A stretch of DNA of 64,000 nucleotides from Bacteroides propionicigenes (GCF_018390535.1 NZ_JAHBBW010000017.1:19235-83234), one strand, 5' to 3'. Counted from the first letter of the stretch, positions 10,401-17,329 are shown. Program-made: numbers and translations. Notes: generated from the sequence alone by a model not told the origin.

Positions 10401-10439
10401 ACGGAAAAGAGCATTACAGTAACTCAGCAACGCGGCTGA
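7407..10439 (+). CDS. Large tip-like fimbrial protein with BACON domains
   Basis: The protein has 1010 residues. A lipoprotein signal ends at Cys21 and a candidate processing site TTR-G lies at residue 51. Residues about 30-370 resemble fimbrillin-like/DUF4906 proteins of Bacteroides fimbrial operons. A BACON-like domain follows (about 376-463, ending RKVIMVRQKGKG). Residues about 545-915 look like the Fibrobacter-type major paralogous domain, with WSWHLWICPD, YTFMDRNLGA, LYQWGRKDPF and DPCPVGYRVPP. A second BACON domain closes the protein (921-1010, SITVTQQRG). BACON domains are thought to bind glycans or mucin, so an adhesive tip is the likely role; the ligand is unknown. Confidence 0.8.
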   Translation: MKTWLYYIAALFLLQMQLASCADDQLVDNPANGQTGLSLVLSIPTDNGTTRGLIYGPDEAAHSEYETAIKDIYALAFSANGTCIEKFDNSLSNAGTFIATINKTEAVNTEITVLILANLQEQENGSDLISIVNSAEGRDKSNILQDLEYGFSSAWDVSRRSIPMWGEITIATQEGKIVSGDVRLYRAVSKINVTVNKGQGVKAEDQTDIFKLKSVRVYYARTGGLAGSLHAPQPNSEGSPTIIAPSIPTNVSYMPRYKDGRPNGIVFNADADYSIENKIYVPESDNTGEEPMCLVVGGYYKGSAAETYYRVDFKEKNTGSTYYNAIRNHIYNFDITGVTRPGTDEPDEALDHVVVGMEVTITAWTTEFMRGIGGQYTLKVDAGGVLMAANNQSGNRINVTTTHNNGWDIETGSQAGSWYTVAKTADGNGVLITPHENKGGQRRGSFVITSGNLRKVIMVRQKGKGTANCYVVSDDGTHIWQDLPVTVKGNGEDGMISDGKPLADQEPNIAPADVKIIWETATGLVKLETKNGKTKISEDGIVRYQIDLSKRNSNIAGSNQPNLKGGNALIGAFDANGVLLWSWHLWICPDMDNNGNGIVDAGEIASHLELWSTGYTFMDRNLGALSPKPGLASLGLLYQWGRKDPFIGAGAIAENASRMTTSNLNGFPWGSRTSMSVEDAQKAPTTLSGSALTGTDYALLWGTDKGFDSNGERDAGNKTIYDPCPVGYRVPPVGSVVFKSGRSSSENTNWDKNNVYWPNNVNNKSPNYINPSNTDSYGFWVSLGTGNGGAKPTGVPTYYYRYWGEYYGQKNNAESISGATWLPISGVYDGNMNKFAHIDNQYSITVNSIVWTNSSINANGTTRPGALFLHGAEDTSKPNSSSGNGRHIHRLIESSNNLYAKPSYAGSVRCIKDEKSSIQNAIKVPESITLGNYAGATITATLVSITETWEVIDPGASWFTMTPDEGGTGSAQTITFTAAERNTGGARSAVLVIRFSDGTEKSITVTQQRG

Positions 10440-10476
10440 TAAGGATAAATGGAACAAACTAAAAACAATAAGAACT

Positions 10477-11766
10477 ATGAAGCATTTACGAAAAATAATA
10501 TACAGTCTGCTCTTCATCGCCGGATTTGCCTCTTGTGTGACAGACGACATCGGAGATTGCTCTACCGCCGAAACAGCAAATGCACAAGTCATGCTTAGTT
10601 TGTCTGTCCCCAGCGCCCGGCTGCCTGAAGCTACACGAGCCATCGGCAATGATGAGACTATCAACTCTCTGCACTTGCTGGCATTTGAAAATGGTACGCT
10701 GGCCGAAATAACGGACATTACAAGCAAGTATCAGAATGCAAGTGAAGGAAAATTCTACGTTGCAGTGAAAGAAAGTACCGGACAAGTCGGCCTGGCACTG
10801 GTAGCCAATACAGACGTATCGGCACTGAGTACAGGAATGGCAAAAGACGCCGCCCTGCAAAGCCTCATCTTTACCGCAGCCGACCTGACCTATATGCCCA
10901 TGTACGGCGAAACCCAAGAGTTCGACGGCATCAGCCGGAACCGCACTTACGACGTCAAGGTCAATCTGCTCCGCTCACTCGCCAAAGTAGAAGTGCAATA
11001 CAACTCCACGCAGAGCAAGAGTGAATTTGAGTTCTTGGAGATTGAAGTGCTGAACACCCGCGCGCAAGGCTACGTAGCCGGTCAAGGCATTCCTGCGACC
11101 TCTCCTATCGTTGGCAGCATCAAGGTATCCCCTACCGTGAACAGCAGTGAACCCAATCGGCAGGAAATAGCTTCCGCTTATGTGGCGGAAACCGTGAACG
11201 ACGCTTCGAACAAGATTTCGGTACTGATTCGCGGCAAATACTACGGTGCGGAAGGTTACTACCGGCTGGACATGATTAAAGCCGAACAGACTGATGAGAT
11301 AGACCGGCTGACACGCAACTACAAATATGTATTTGCCTTGCAGAACGTAAATTATGCCGGAAGAACACGTCAGGCAGCCCTGAGCGGCGAAGCGGACAAC
11401 CGGGCATTCAATTCCGTTGTCATGACACTCAGTGCAGACGAAAGCGACATTCTGGACATCACCACCGACGACCGGTTTTTCCTCGGTGTAAACTCCGCCA
11501 CCATGCAGCTTGCCGACAACGGAAGAATCTGCTTTGCCAAACTGAAGATTCTTACCAACAACTACTCCGAAGGCTGGAAGATAGTGGACGCTCCGGCAGG
11601 CGTTACGTTCAGCCCCGGCACTACAGGTGGAAAAGCGACCTCCGATGCCGACAGAAAAGTGTCGAGCGTATGGATATACATTGATACCGGAGTAGTGACG
11701 TCGGACTTTGACTTCTACGTGACCAGCGGGAAAATCAGAAAGACCATTACCGTAAGGTTGCCTTAA
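10477..11766 (+). CDS. Minor fimbrial subunit lipoprotein
   Basis: The protein has 429 residues with a lipoprotein signal ending in FASC (Cys20). A beta strand (AQVMLSLSVPSA) is followed by a candidate processing site EATR-AI at residue 54. The segment INSLHLLAFENG and then YMPMYGETQEF are shared with fimbrial subunits of this group, including the preceding gene. The C-terminal end (SGKIRKTITVRL) resembles the last strands of a BACON fold. The order after the tip-like gene suggests an accessory or adaptor subunit. It belongs to the same operon, starting 37 bases after the previous stop. Confidence 0.75.
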   Translation: MKHLRKIIYSLLFIAGFASCVTDDIGDCSTAETANAQVMLSLSVPSARLPEATRAIGNDETINSLHLLAFENGTLAEITDITSKYQNASEGKFYVAVKESTGQVGLALVANTDVSALSTGMAKDAALQSLIFTAADLTYMPMYGETQEFDGISRNRTYDVKVNLLRSLAKVEVQYNSTQSKSEFEFLEIEVLNTRAQGYVAGQGIPATSPIVGSIKVSPTVNSSEPNRQEIASAYVAETVNDASNKISVLIRGKYYGAEGYYRLDMIKAEQTDEIDRLTRNYKYVFALQNVNYAGRTRQAALSGEADNRAFNSVVMTLSADESDILDITTDDRFFLGVNSATMQLADNGRICFAKLKILTNNYSEGWKIVDAPAGVTFSPGTTGGKATSDADRKVSSVWIYIDTGVVTSDFDFYVTSGKIRKTITVRLP

Positions 11767-11806
11767 TAACAACATAAGAAACAAATTCTCTTAAAACCAA
11801 ATTATT

Positions 11807-12058
11807 ATGAATATGCAGTACATCTTATCCCGCGAATCAGAAGACACGCAACGAATGTATATCTACGAAGAAGAAGGGCGTTGGTATGCCTATGGACGCT
11901 CCGCAGAAATCATAAAGCAACTGCAGAAAGGCTATGTGAAAGCCAAGCAATTTGTAAACAATACGTGCGAACGGGTGGAAGTGGACTTCAAGAAAGTGAT
12001 AGAGAAGTTCAACATCATTCTTTGTTCGGATAGGGAGATTACACTGCAAATGCCTTGA
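11807..12058 (+). CDS. Small conserved-type protein at the end of the fimbrial operon
   Basis: The 83-residue product starts MNMQYILSRESEDTQRMYIY and has no signal peptide, no Cys pair beyond two scattered residues and no membrane segment, so it should be cytoplasmic. I do not recognise it. It follows the minor subunit by 40 bases in the same direction and precedes the bidirectional terminator at 12241-12278, so it is probably translated from the fimbrial message. The codon use and the clean spacing favour a real gene. A regulatory role is possible but not shown. Confidence 0.65.
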   Translation: MNMQYILSRESEDTQRMYIYEEEGRWYAYGRSAEIIKQLQKGYVKAKQFVNNTCERVEVDFKKVIEKFNIILCSDREITLQMP

Positions 12059-12240
12059 CCGGAAAAATAATGTCTTGAAAAAGATAGAAGAAAAATAATA
12101 TCTTTTCTGAAAAAGATATTGTTTGTTTTGTTTGTATTCCTCACTCCACTTACAGGCCGTCTGCGAAGATAGCGGTAAGTGGGTGGGGATTTATTGTGGG
12201 AAGGAACCGTATATGAGCGGGGACGAATGGTTATAAAAGA

Positions 12241-12278
12241 AAAAAAGGAAGCTTTTCACAAAGCCTCCTTTTTCAGTT
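12241..12278. terminator. Bidirectional terminator after the fimbrial operon
   Basis: GGAAGCTTT pairs with AAAGCCTCC around TCAC (one wobble), flanked by an A run on the left and a T run on the right, so it works on both strands. It would end the fimbrial operon on the plus strand and the candidate small RNA on the minus strand. Confidence 0.75.
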
Positions 12279-12328
12279 TTCAATAGGTATTAGTTTTTTT
12301 TTAAGGTAAAAAGATTGTTTTCAGGATA
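12241..12328 (-). ncRNA. Candidate small RNA of about 85-90 nt
   Basis: A minus-strand promoter at 12335-12367 points into a gap that holds no minus-strand gene. Transcription from about 12328 would run into the strong terminator at 12278-12241 and give a short RNA without an open frame. This is the layout of an independent intergenic small RNA. I cannot assign it to a known RNA family. Confidence 0.45.
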
Positions 12329-12334
12329 ACGTTG

Positions 12335-12367
12335 CAAAGATAGCCGCTTTTCGAGATACTAACCAAA
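12335..12367 (-). promoter_or_regulatory. Promoter in front of the candidate small RNA (TTTG-N21-TATCTTTG)
   Basis: On the minus strand TTTG (12364-12367) precedes an exact -7 box TATCTTTG (12335-12342) by 21 bases. It lies between the fimbrial operon and phoU and faces away from phoU, so it does not serve any annotated gene. Confidence 0.6.
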
Positions 12368-12513
12368 TTAAAAAACATGTCATATAACATCTTTTCTAAA
12401 AATCTTTTGATTTTATTATCATTTCAAAGCACTTTTCTACATCTGCAATCGTTTTCAGTGGACAAATATAGGGTTATTTTCCATTAAACACTAAAAATAT
12501 CCTAAAAAGTTAT

Positions 12514-13209
12514 CTACTTCTTATCATCCGGATAGTTTTCGTCCGTACGCCCGCTGTGTTTCAGTACTTTTGCATCAATAAAGAATACAAGCTCTTCGGC
12601 GATATTCGTAATGTGGTCGCCGGAACGCTCCAGTTTGCGGAATACGCTAACCAGATTCAGACAAGAAAGTGCACTATCGGGGTGCTTGCCGATATAACCG
12701 GCAAGAGCCGCAGTGGCATTCGCATTGATTTCGTCCAACAGGTTATCTTTGGCGAATACGGCTGTCGCCATTTCCTGACTTTCCTCCTGAAGGGCTTTCT
12801 TGGCAAGTTCGAGCATGGACAACACTTGGTTTATCATTTCCTCCAAACGCAATTCCTTTACCAGTTCGCCATCCAGCACCGGTTCCTTGCAATTGATGGC
12901 AAAGCGGGCTATCCCCTCGGCAAAGTCGCCCAGACGTTCCAAGTTCGTATTGATTTTGAGCATGGCAAGCACAAAACGCAAGTCGATGGCAACAGGATTA
13001 TAAAGAGCGATGATATCTTCTATGTCACTGTCTATTTTGAGTTCAAAGGCATTAACGCGACGTTCGCGCACCAATACTTGTTGTGCCAATTCGCGGTCTA
13101 AGGTCAGTACGGCTTCTCCTGCACGGTCAAGCTGATTATACACTAAGGTCCACATTTCGTCTATTTCCTTTTTCAGCAAGACGAGCTCTGATTCGATAAA
13201 CTTTACCAT
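12514..13209 (-). CDS. phoU: Phosphate transport system regulator PhoU
   Basis: The 231-residue protein shows the double three-helix PhoU repeat. The N-terminal half carries DEMWTLVYNQLDRAGEAV and IALYNPVAIDLRFVLAMLKI, with the conserved NLERLGDFAEGIA metal-binding motif; the second half ends with FRKLERSGDHITNIAEE, the matching repeat. PhoU works in the cytoplasm and links the Pst transporter to the phosphate-sensing kinase, holding down Pho gene expression when phosphate is ample. It is the last gene of the minus-strand pst operon and follows pstB after a 22-base repeat array. Confidence 0.95.
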   Translation of the reverse strand: MVKFIESELVLLKKEIDEMWTLVYNQLDRAGEAVLTLDRELAQQVLVRERRVNAFELKIDSDIEDIIALYNPVAIDLRFVLAMLKINTNLERLGDFAEGIARFAINCKEPVLDGELVKELRLEEMINQVLSMLELAKKALQEESQEMATAVFAKDNLLDEINANATAALAGYIGKHPDSALSCLNLVSVFRKLERSGDHITNIAEELVFFIDAKVLKHSGRTDENYPDDKK

Positions 13210-13255
13210 AATATTCCTTCTATTTAAAAATTATCAATTACATATCATATAAATT

Positions 13256-13387
13256 ATTCCAACCGGGGAAACTGTTTGTACCAACGTAGGAAACTACTCG
13301 TACCAACGTGCGAAACTGCTTGTACCAACGTAGGAAACTGCTTGTACCAACGTGCGAAACTGCTTGTACCAACGCACGGAACACGCC
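13256..13387. repeat. Six tandem 22-base repeats between phoU and pstB
   Basis: Units containing GTACCAACG start at 13278, 13300, 13322, 13344 and 13366, exactly 22 bases apart; a degenerate sixth unit precedes them at 13256. Successive units alternate between GTAGGAAACTG and GTGCGAAACTG, a 44-base higher order. The last unit is degenerate and abuts the pstB stop codon. There are no spacers, so this is not a CRISPR array. Confidence 0.9.
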
Positions 13388-13388
13388 G

Positions 13389-14153
13389 CTATCCGAAACG
13401 TCCCGTTATGTAGTTCTGTGTCTCCACCTTATCGGGGTTGGTGAAAATCTTTTTAGTATCACCGAACTCCACCATTTCGCCCATATAGAAGAAAGCCGTA
13501 CTATCGCTTACGCGGGCTGCCTGCTGCATATTATGGGTAACGATTACAATGGTATATTGCTTCTTCAGTTCGTGAATGAGCTCCTCTACCTTAGCCGTCG
13601 AAATGGGGTCGAGGGCAGATGCCGGCTCATCCATCAGCAAGACGGACGGAGACACTGCCATAGCACGTGCTATGCAAAGGCGCTGTTGCTGCCCGCCGGA
13701 AAGGGCGTAGGCGGATACTTTGAGCTTGTCTTTCACCTCATCCCAAAGGGCAGCCCCCTTCAGGCTCTCCTCCACCCGCCGGCGGATAAACGCACTGTCG
13801 GTAACACCGTTTACACGCAATCCGTAAGCCACGTTCTCAAAGATGCTTTTCGGAAAAGGATTGGGACGCTGAAATACCATACCTACATTTTTGCGGAGTT
13901 CGTCCACCTGTACACCTTTCTTATATATATCTTGCCCGTCGATAAGGATTTCCCCCGTCAGGCGAGTGTCGGGTATCAAATCGTTCATACGGTTCAGCAA
14001 GCGGAGAAAAGTGGATTTGCCGCAACCGGAAGGACCGATAAAAGCCACAACCGATTTCTCTGCAATATCCATGCTGATACCTTTCAGTGCATGGAAGTTG
14101 CCATACCAGAAATTTACATCACGCGTTTCTATTTTATTCATCATGCCATTCAT
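13389..14153 (-). CDS. pstB: Phosphate ABC transporter ATP-binding protein PstB
   Basis: The 254-residue ATPase carries Walker A GPSGCGKS (residues 40-47), the Q-loop in GMVFQRPNPFP, the signature LSGGQQQRLCIARA, Walker B VLLMDEPASALDP and the H-loop in VTHNMQQAARVSD. PFPKSIFENVAYGLR and the C-terminal end are typical of PstB. It powers phosphate import through PstA and PstC in the inner membrane. The gene lies 12 bases downstream of pstA in the same operon. Confidence 0.97.
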   Translation of the reverse strand: MNGMMNKIETRDVNFWYGNFHALKGISMDIAEKSVVAFIGPSGCGKSTFLRLLNRMNDLIPDTRLTGEILIDGQDIYKKGVQVDELRKNVGMVFQRPNPFPKSIFENVAYGLRVNGVTDSAFIRRRVEESLKGAALWDEVKDKLKVSAYALSGGQQQRLCIARAMAVSPSVLLMDEPASALDPISTAKVEELIHELKKQYTIVIVTHNMQQAARVSDSTAFFYMGEMVEFGDTKKIFTNPDKVETQNYITGRFG

Positions 14154-14165
14154 GATTTTATTTAT

Positions 14166-15026
14166 TTAGTTCGTTTTGATTTTCTTCTCGAAGTATTTCC
14201 GCAAAGCGTTTGCCAGAAGATTCACCAAGAGAATGATGATTATCAGCACCAAAGCCGTTCCGTAAGCAATGGGCAACTGGGCTTCCATATCCGTACCGCT
14301 GGTAGAGATGACATACAGATGATAGGGCAACGCCATACACTGGTCGAATATGCTGCCGGGCAGTTGCGGCAGGAAATAGGCGGCGCAGGTAAAGAGAATA
14401 GGCGCAGTCTCTCCTGACACGCGTCCCAAAGCAAGAATCAGGCCGGTGATAATATTGGGCATTCCCATCGGAAGAATTACGTGCCAAATGGTTTGCAGCT
14501 TGGTGGCTCCTAAGGCGCGGCTACCCTCGCGCAAGCTGTCGGGTATCGCTTTCAAAGCCTCTTCGGTGGTGCGAATCACCAAAGGCAGGCTCAACAGTCC
14601 CAATGTGAGCGAACCCGCCAGAATGCTGTCGCCAAAATCCATATAGTTGACAAACAACGCCATACCGAAAAGTCCGAATACAATGGAAGGGATGCCGCTC
14701 AAATTATTCGTCATGACACGGATGAAACGTACAATCCATCCCTTAGACGCATATTCGTTCATATAGATGCCGCTCATCACCCCCACCGGAAAAGCGAACA
14801 ACGCACTACCTGCCATCAGGCAAAAAGTACCGACAATGGCAGGCAGGATACCGCCTGAAGTCATACCGTCCGCAGGTGCGCTCGTCAGGAATTCCCAATT
14901 GATGACTCCTATACCTTTATATATAATGAAACCGAGAATGGCGAAGAGGATTCCTACCACACTCAGGCTCAGCAAACGGAACAGTCCGAATGCAATGTTT
15001 TGCGAAAGATGTTTTCTGCTTATCAT
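14166..15026 (-). CDS. pstA: Phosphate ABC transporter permease PstA
   Basis: The 286-residue membrane protein has about six transmembrane segments and the permease coupling motif around EALKAIPDSLREGSRALGATKLQ followed by VILPMGMPNIITG, which contacts the ATPase. FDQCMALPYHLYVISTSG near the C-terminus is typical of PstA. Together with PstC it forms the channel. It starts seven bases after the pstC stop, in one operon with pstB and phoU. Confidence 0.95.
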   Translation of the reverse strand: MISRKHLSQNIAFGLFRLLSLSVVGILFAILGFIIYKGIGVINWEFLTSAPADGMTSGGILPAIVGTFCLMAGSALFAFPVGVMSGIYMNEYASKGWIVRFIRVMTNNLSGIPSIVFGLFGMALFVNYMDFGDSILAGSLTLGLLSLPLVIRTTEEALKAIPDSLREGSRALGATKLQTIWHVILPMGMPNIITGLILALGRVSGETAPILFTCAAYFLPQLPGSIFDQCMALPYHLYVISTSGTDMEAQLPIAYGTALVLIIIILLVNLLANALRKYFEKKIKTN

Positions 15027-15033
15027 ATCCTTT

Positions 15034-16221
15034 TTACTTTCTTTTGCCCGAAGATACAGCTTCTACCGTAAAGTTTATCAACAAGCTGATGAAAAATAAT
15101 ACAACTCCCAAGAGGAACAACGCCTCGTAATGCGCTCCGCCCGCCGGCGCTTCACCCAGTTCGGCGGCAATGGTGGCGGGAATCGTGCGCAAAGGTTCCA
15201 AAATGGTATGGGGAATTACAGCGGCATTTCCCGTCACCATCAGCACCGCCATGGTTTCACCGACTGCACGGCCGATGCCTAAAACAACTCCGGACGTAAT
15301 GCCCGATATGGAATAAGGTATCACTACCTTATAAATGGTCTGCCACTGTGAAGCCCCAAGCGCCAGACTCGCCTCGCGCATGGCACGCGGACAGTTGCGC
15401 ATGGCATCCTCCGTCACCGTAATAATGGTGGGCAACGCCATAATGGCAAGCACAATGCTTCCCGCCAATCCGCTTTCGCCGACAGGCAAGTCGAATACCT
15501 TCTGCAAGAAAGGCACTATTACAATCAACCCGAAAAAGCCGTAGACCACGGAAGGGATACCGCTCAACAGTTCTATCACCGGCTTCATCATGTTCCGTAT
15601 CTTATGGTTCGCCACCTCGGACATATAAACCGCCACCGCCAGTCCGAACGGCAAGGCTATGAGGATTGCGAAAAGACTTACCCACAACGTACCCGTTATC
15701 AACGGCAAAAAGCCGAACTGCGGAGCCGGTGTCGCCGTAGGAAACCACTCGGCTCCCGCAAAGACATCCTTCAGCGAAATGGTATTGTCCTGCAGCAAAT
15801 GAACGGAGTCGGGGCGGACAATGAACTGTTGCGGCACAAACGCCACGATGCCCGGCGTACGTTCCACCAAATCCGTAATGCAAGCTCCTGCATTCTCATA
15901 AGACGCTCCCAACTGTTCTTCCGTATAGTACTGTGTAACATCCTCCAAACGAAAAAGCCGGATAGGGAGATTCTCCCCACCGACTTCCCGCCAGTTTGTT
16001 ATCTCTTCATCAAACAAATCTTTTATCTGAACCGGAGTAAGTTCATTTACCTTATTGTCTTTATTTAATGCCAATACGTATCCTTCTTCGATTACCCGGC
16101 TATTGAACAGCCCCACCGCTTCGGAAAAGAGGAATAAGACGATAAGCACAATCGTAAGACTTGTTACAAAGCCGCTACAAGCCAATATGCCCTCTACTAT
16201 CTTTTCAAAAACTTTTTTCAT
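15034..16221 (-). CDS. pstC: Phosphate ABC transporter permease PstC with a PstS-like extracytoplasmic insert
   Basis: I choose the ATG at 16221 (MKKVFEKIVEG), since the upstream in-frame start only adds a short polar tail; the product is 395 residues. After the first membrane segment comes a soluble stretch of about 110 residues that resembles part of the partner binding protein: NELTPVQIKDLF and ITNWREVGG match QLTRKQLEDIF and ITNWKQVGG in the PstS of this window. The remaining part is a regular permease with six segments, IELLSGIPSVVYGFFGL and the coupling motif AMREASLALGASQWQT. The insert is longer than in the E. coli protein. Confidence 0.93.
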   Translation of the reverse strand: MKKVFEKIVEGILACSGFVTSLTIVLIVLFLFSEAVGLFNSRVIEEGYVLALNKDNKVNELTPVQIKDLFDEEITNWREVGGENLPIRLFRLEDVTQYYTEEQLGASYENAGACITDLVERTPGIVAFVPQQFIVRPDSVHLLQDNTISLKDVFAGAEWFPTATPAPQFGFLPLITGTLWVSLFAILIALPFGLAVAVYMSEVANHKIRNMMKPVIELLSGIPSVVYGFFGLIVIVPFLQKVFDLPVGESGLAGSIVLAIMALPTIITVTEDAMRNCPRAMREASLALGASQWQTIYKVVIPYSISGITSGVVLGIGRAVGETMAVLMVTGNAAVIPHTILEPLRTIPATIAAELGEAPAGGAHYEALFLLGVVLFFISLLINFTVEAVSSGKRK

Positions 16222-16294
16222 ATTGCCTATTTTTTCTGCGTACAAAGAAACGGGGTAGATATTAAGGCAGTGTGACTATCGTTTGAAAGAAATG

Positions 16295-16323
16295 TTTCAA
16301 ACATATTACAAACGTGTTACAAC
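16295..16323 (-). promoter_or_regulatory. Pho-box-like repeats and -7 box of the pst operon
   Basis: On the minus strand three 7-base units, GTTGTAA, TTTGTAA and TTTGAAA, follow each other with 4-base spacers, an 11-base period like the classical Pho box. An exact -7 match TATGTTTG (16298-16305) overlaps the last unit. The -33 box is poor, as expected for an activator-dependent promoter. PhoB-type control is inferred. Confidence 0.6.
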
Positions 16324-16340
16324 GAACAAGAACCCGGTGT

Positions 16341-16358
16341 ATGTAACAATATTGTAAT
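16341..16358 (+). promoter_or_regulatory. Pho-box-like repeat in front of pstS
   Basis: ATGTAAC and TTGTAAT are separated by four bases, again with an 11-base period and the TGTAA core oriented toward pstS. Together with the minus-strand set at 16295-16323 it forms a divergent control region. No exact -7 box follows. Confidence 0.5.
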
Positions 16359-16401
16359 ATGCGTTGTTTTAATTTGCAGCAAGATAAAAAAAGCAACAAT
16401 T

Positions 16402-17220
16402 ATGATGAAGCATTTATTTCCGACTATCCTCGTGCTGGCACTTGCCGCCACCGACGTTCAAGGCCAGCGCATCAAAGGCAGCGACACCGTTCTCCCCATC
16501 GCGCAACAAACAGCCGAACGCTTTATGACATTGAATCCCAATGCACGCGTCACCGTCACCGGCGGCGGAACCGGAGTAGGCATTTCCGCCCTGCTGGATA
16601 AGACGACTGATATAGCAATGGCTTCCAGAAGCATCAAATTCAGTGAGAAAATGAAAGCGAAAGCCGCCGGTGAGGAACTGGTGGAAGTACCCATAGCCTA
16701 CGATGCACTGGCGGTTGTAGTACATCCCTCCAACCCGATAGAACAACTCACCCGCAAGCAGCTGGAAGATATTTTCCGTGGCAAAATCACCAACTGGAAG
16801 CAAGTAGGCGGAGACGACCGAAAGATAGTGGTCTACTCGCGCGAAACCTCTTCGGGCACATACGAATTCTTTAAGGAAAGCGTACTGAAAAACAAGAATT
16901 ATATGAGCAGCAGCCTTTCTATGCCTGCCACCGGAGCCATCATACAGTCTGTCAGCCAAACGCGCGGAGCTATCGGATATGTAGGACTCGCCTACGTATC
17001 TCCCCGCATCAAGACCCTTGCCGTATCGTACGATGATAAGCACTTTGCCACTCCCACGCTGGAAAACGCCATCAATAAAACCTATCCCATCGTGCGTCCG
17101 CTATACTATTATTACAATAAGAAAAACGCCGGTCTCACAGATCCGCTTTTACAGTTCGTATTGTCGCCCACTGGTCAAGAAATTATCAAAAAGAGCGGAT
17201 ACATTCCTGTAAATGAATAA
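16402..17220 (+). CDS. pstS: Phosphate-binding protein PstS
   Basis: The 272-residue protein begins with a signal peptide (LFPTILVLALAATDVQG). It has the periplasmic phosphate-binding fold with GSDTVLPIAQQTAERF near the N-terminus, TVTGGGTGVGISAL, and later VVYSRETSSGTYEFFKE and AIGYVGLAYV. The phosphate contacts of the family fall on Ser/Thr/Arg residues in these motifs. It is divergent from pstC and shares its Pho-box-like control region. It delivers phosphate to the PstCA channel. The stop codon lies within a 23-bp inverted repeat. Confidence 0.95.
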   Translation: MMKHLFPTILVLALAATDVQGQRIKGSDTVLPIAQQTAERFMTLNPNARVTVTGGGTGVGISALLDKTTDIAMASRSIKFSEKMKAKAAGEELVEVPIAYDALAVVVHPSNPIEQLTRKQLEDIFRGKITNWKQVGGDDRKIVVYSRETSSGTYEFFKESVLKNKNYMSSSLSMPATGAIIQSVSQTRGAIGYVGLAYVSPRIKTLAVSYDDKHFATPTLENAINKTYPIVRPLYYYYNKKNAGLTDPLLQFVLSPTGQEIIKKSGYIPVNE

Positions 17221-17278
17221 TGAAGAATGAAGAACGAAGAATAAGGGGTGAGAAATTCTTCATTCTTCATTATTCATT
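17212..17278. repeat. AT-rich inverted repeat at the end of pstS
   Basis: Perfect 23-base arms (17212-17234 and 17256-17278) built from GAAGAATGAA-type words enclose a 21-base loop. The left arm includes the pstS stop codon. It may act as a transcript-end hairpin, and similar AT-rich hairpins of different sequence occur at 54606-54665. Confidence 0.8.
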
Positions 17279-17294
17279 CTTCATTATTTTGCGC

Positions 17295-17302
17295 TATCTT
17301 TG
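17295..17302 (+). promoter_or_regulatory. -7 box of glnS
   Basis: TATCTTTG matches the Bacteroides -7 consensus exactly and would start transcription near 17309. This places the in-frame ATG at 17300 upstream of the message and supports the start at 17330. Confidence 0.6.
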
Positions 17303-17329
17303 CGCCACTATACGAATAACAATAGCATT

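Noticed and set aside
13256..13387. Regularly spaced repeats that could be taken for a CRISPR array
   Set aside because: The units are contiguous 22-mers without unique spacers, and no cas gene is present in the window.
13308..14417. 369-codon open frame on the plus strand
   Set aside because: It lies antisense to pstB and part of pstA, begins inside the 22-base array, and has the composition of a shadow frame; pstB has all ABC motifs.
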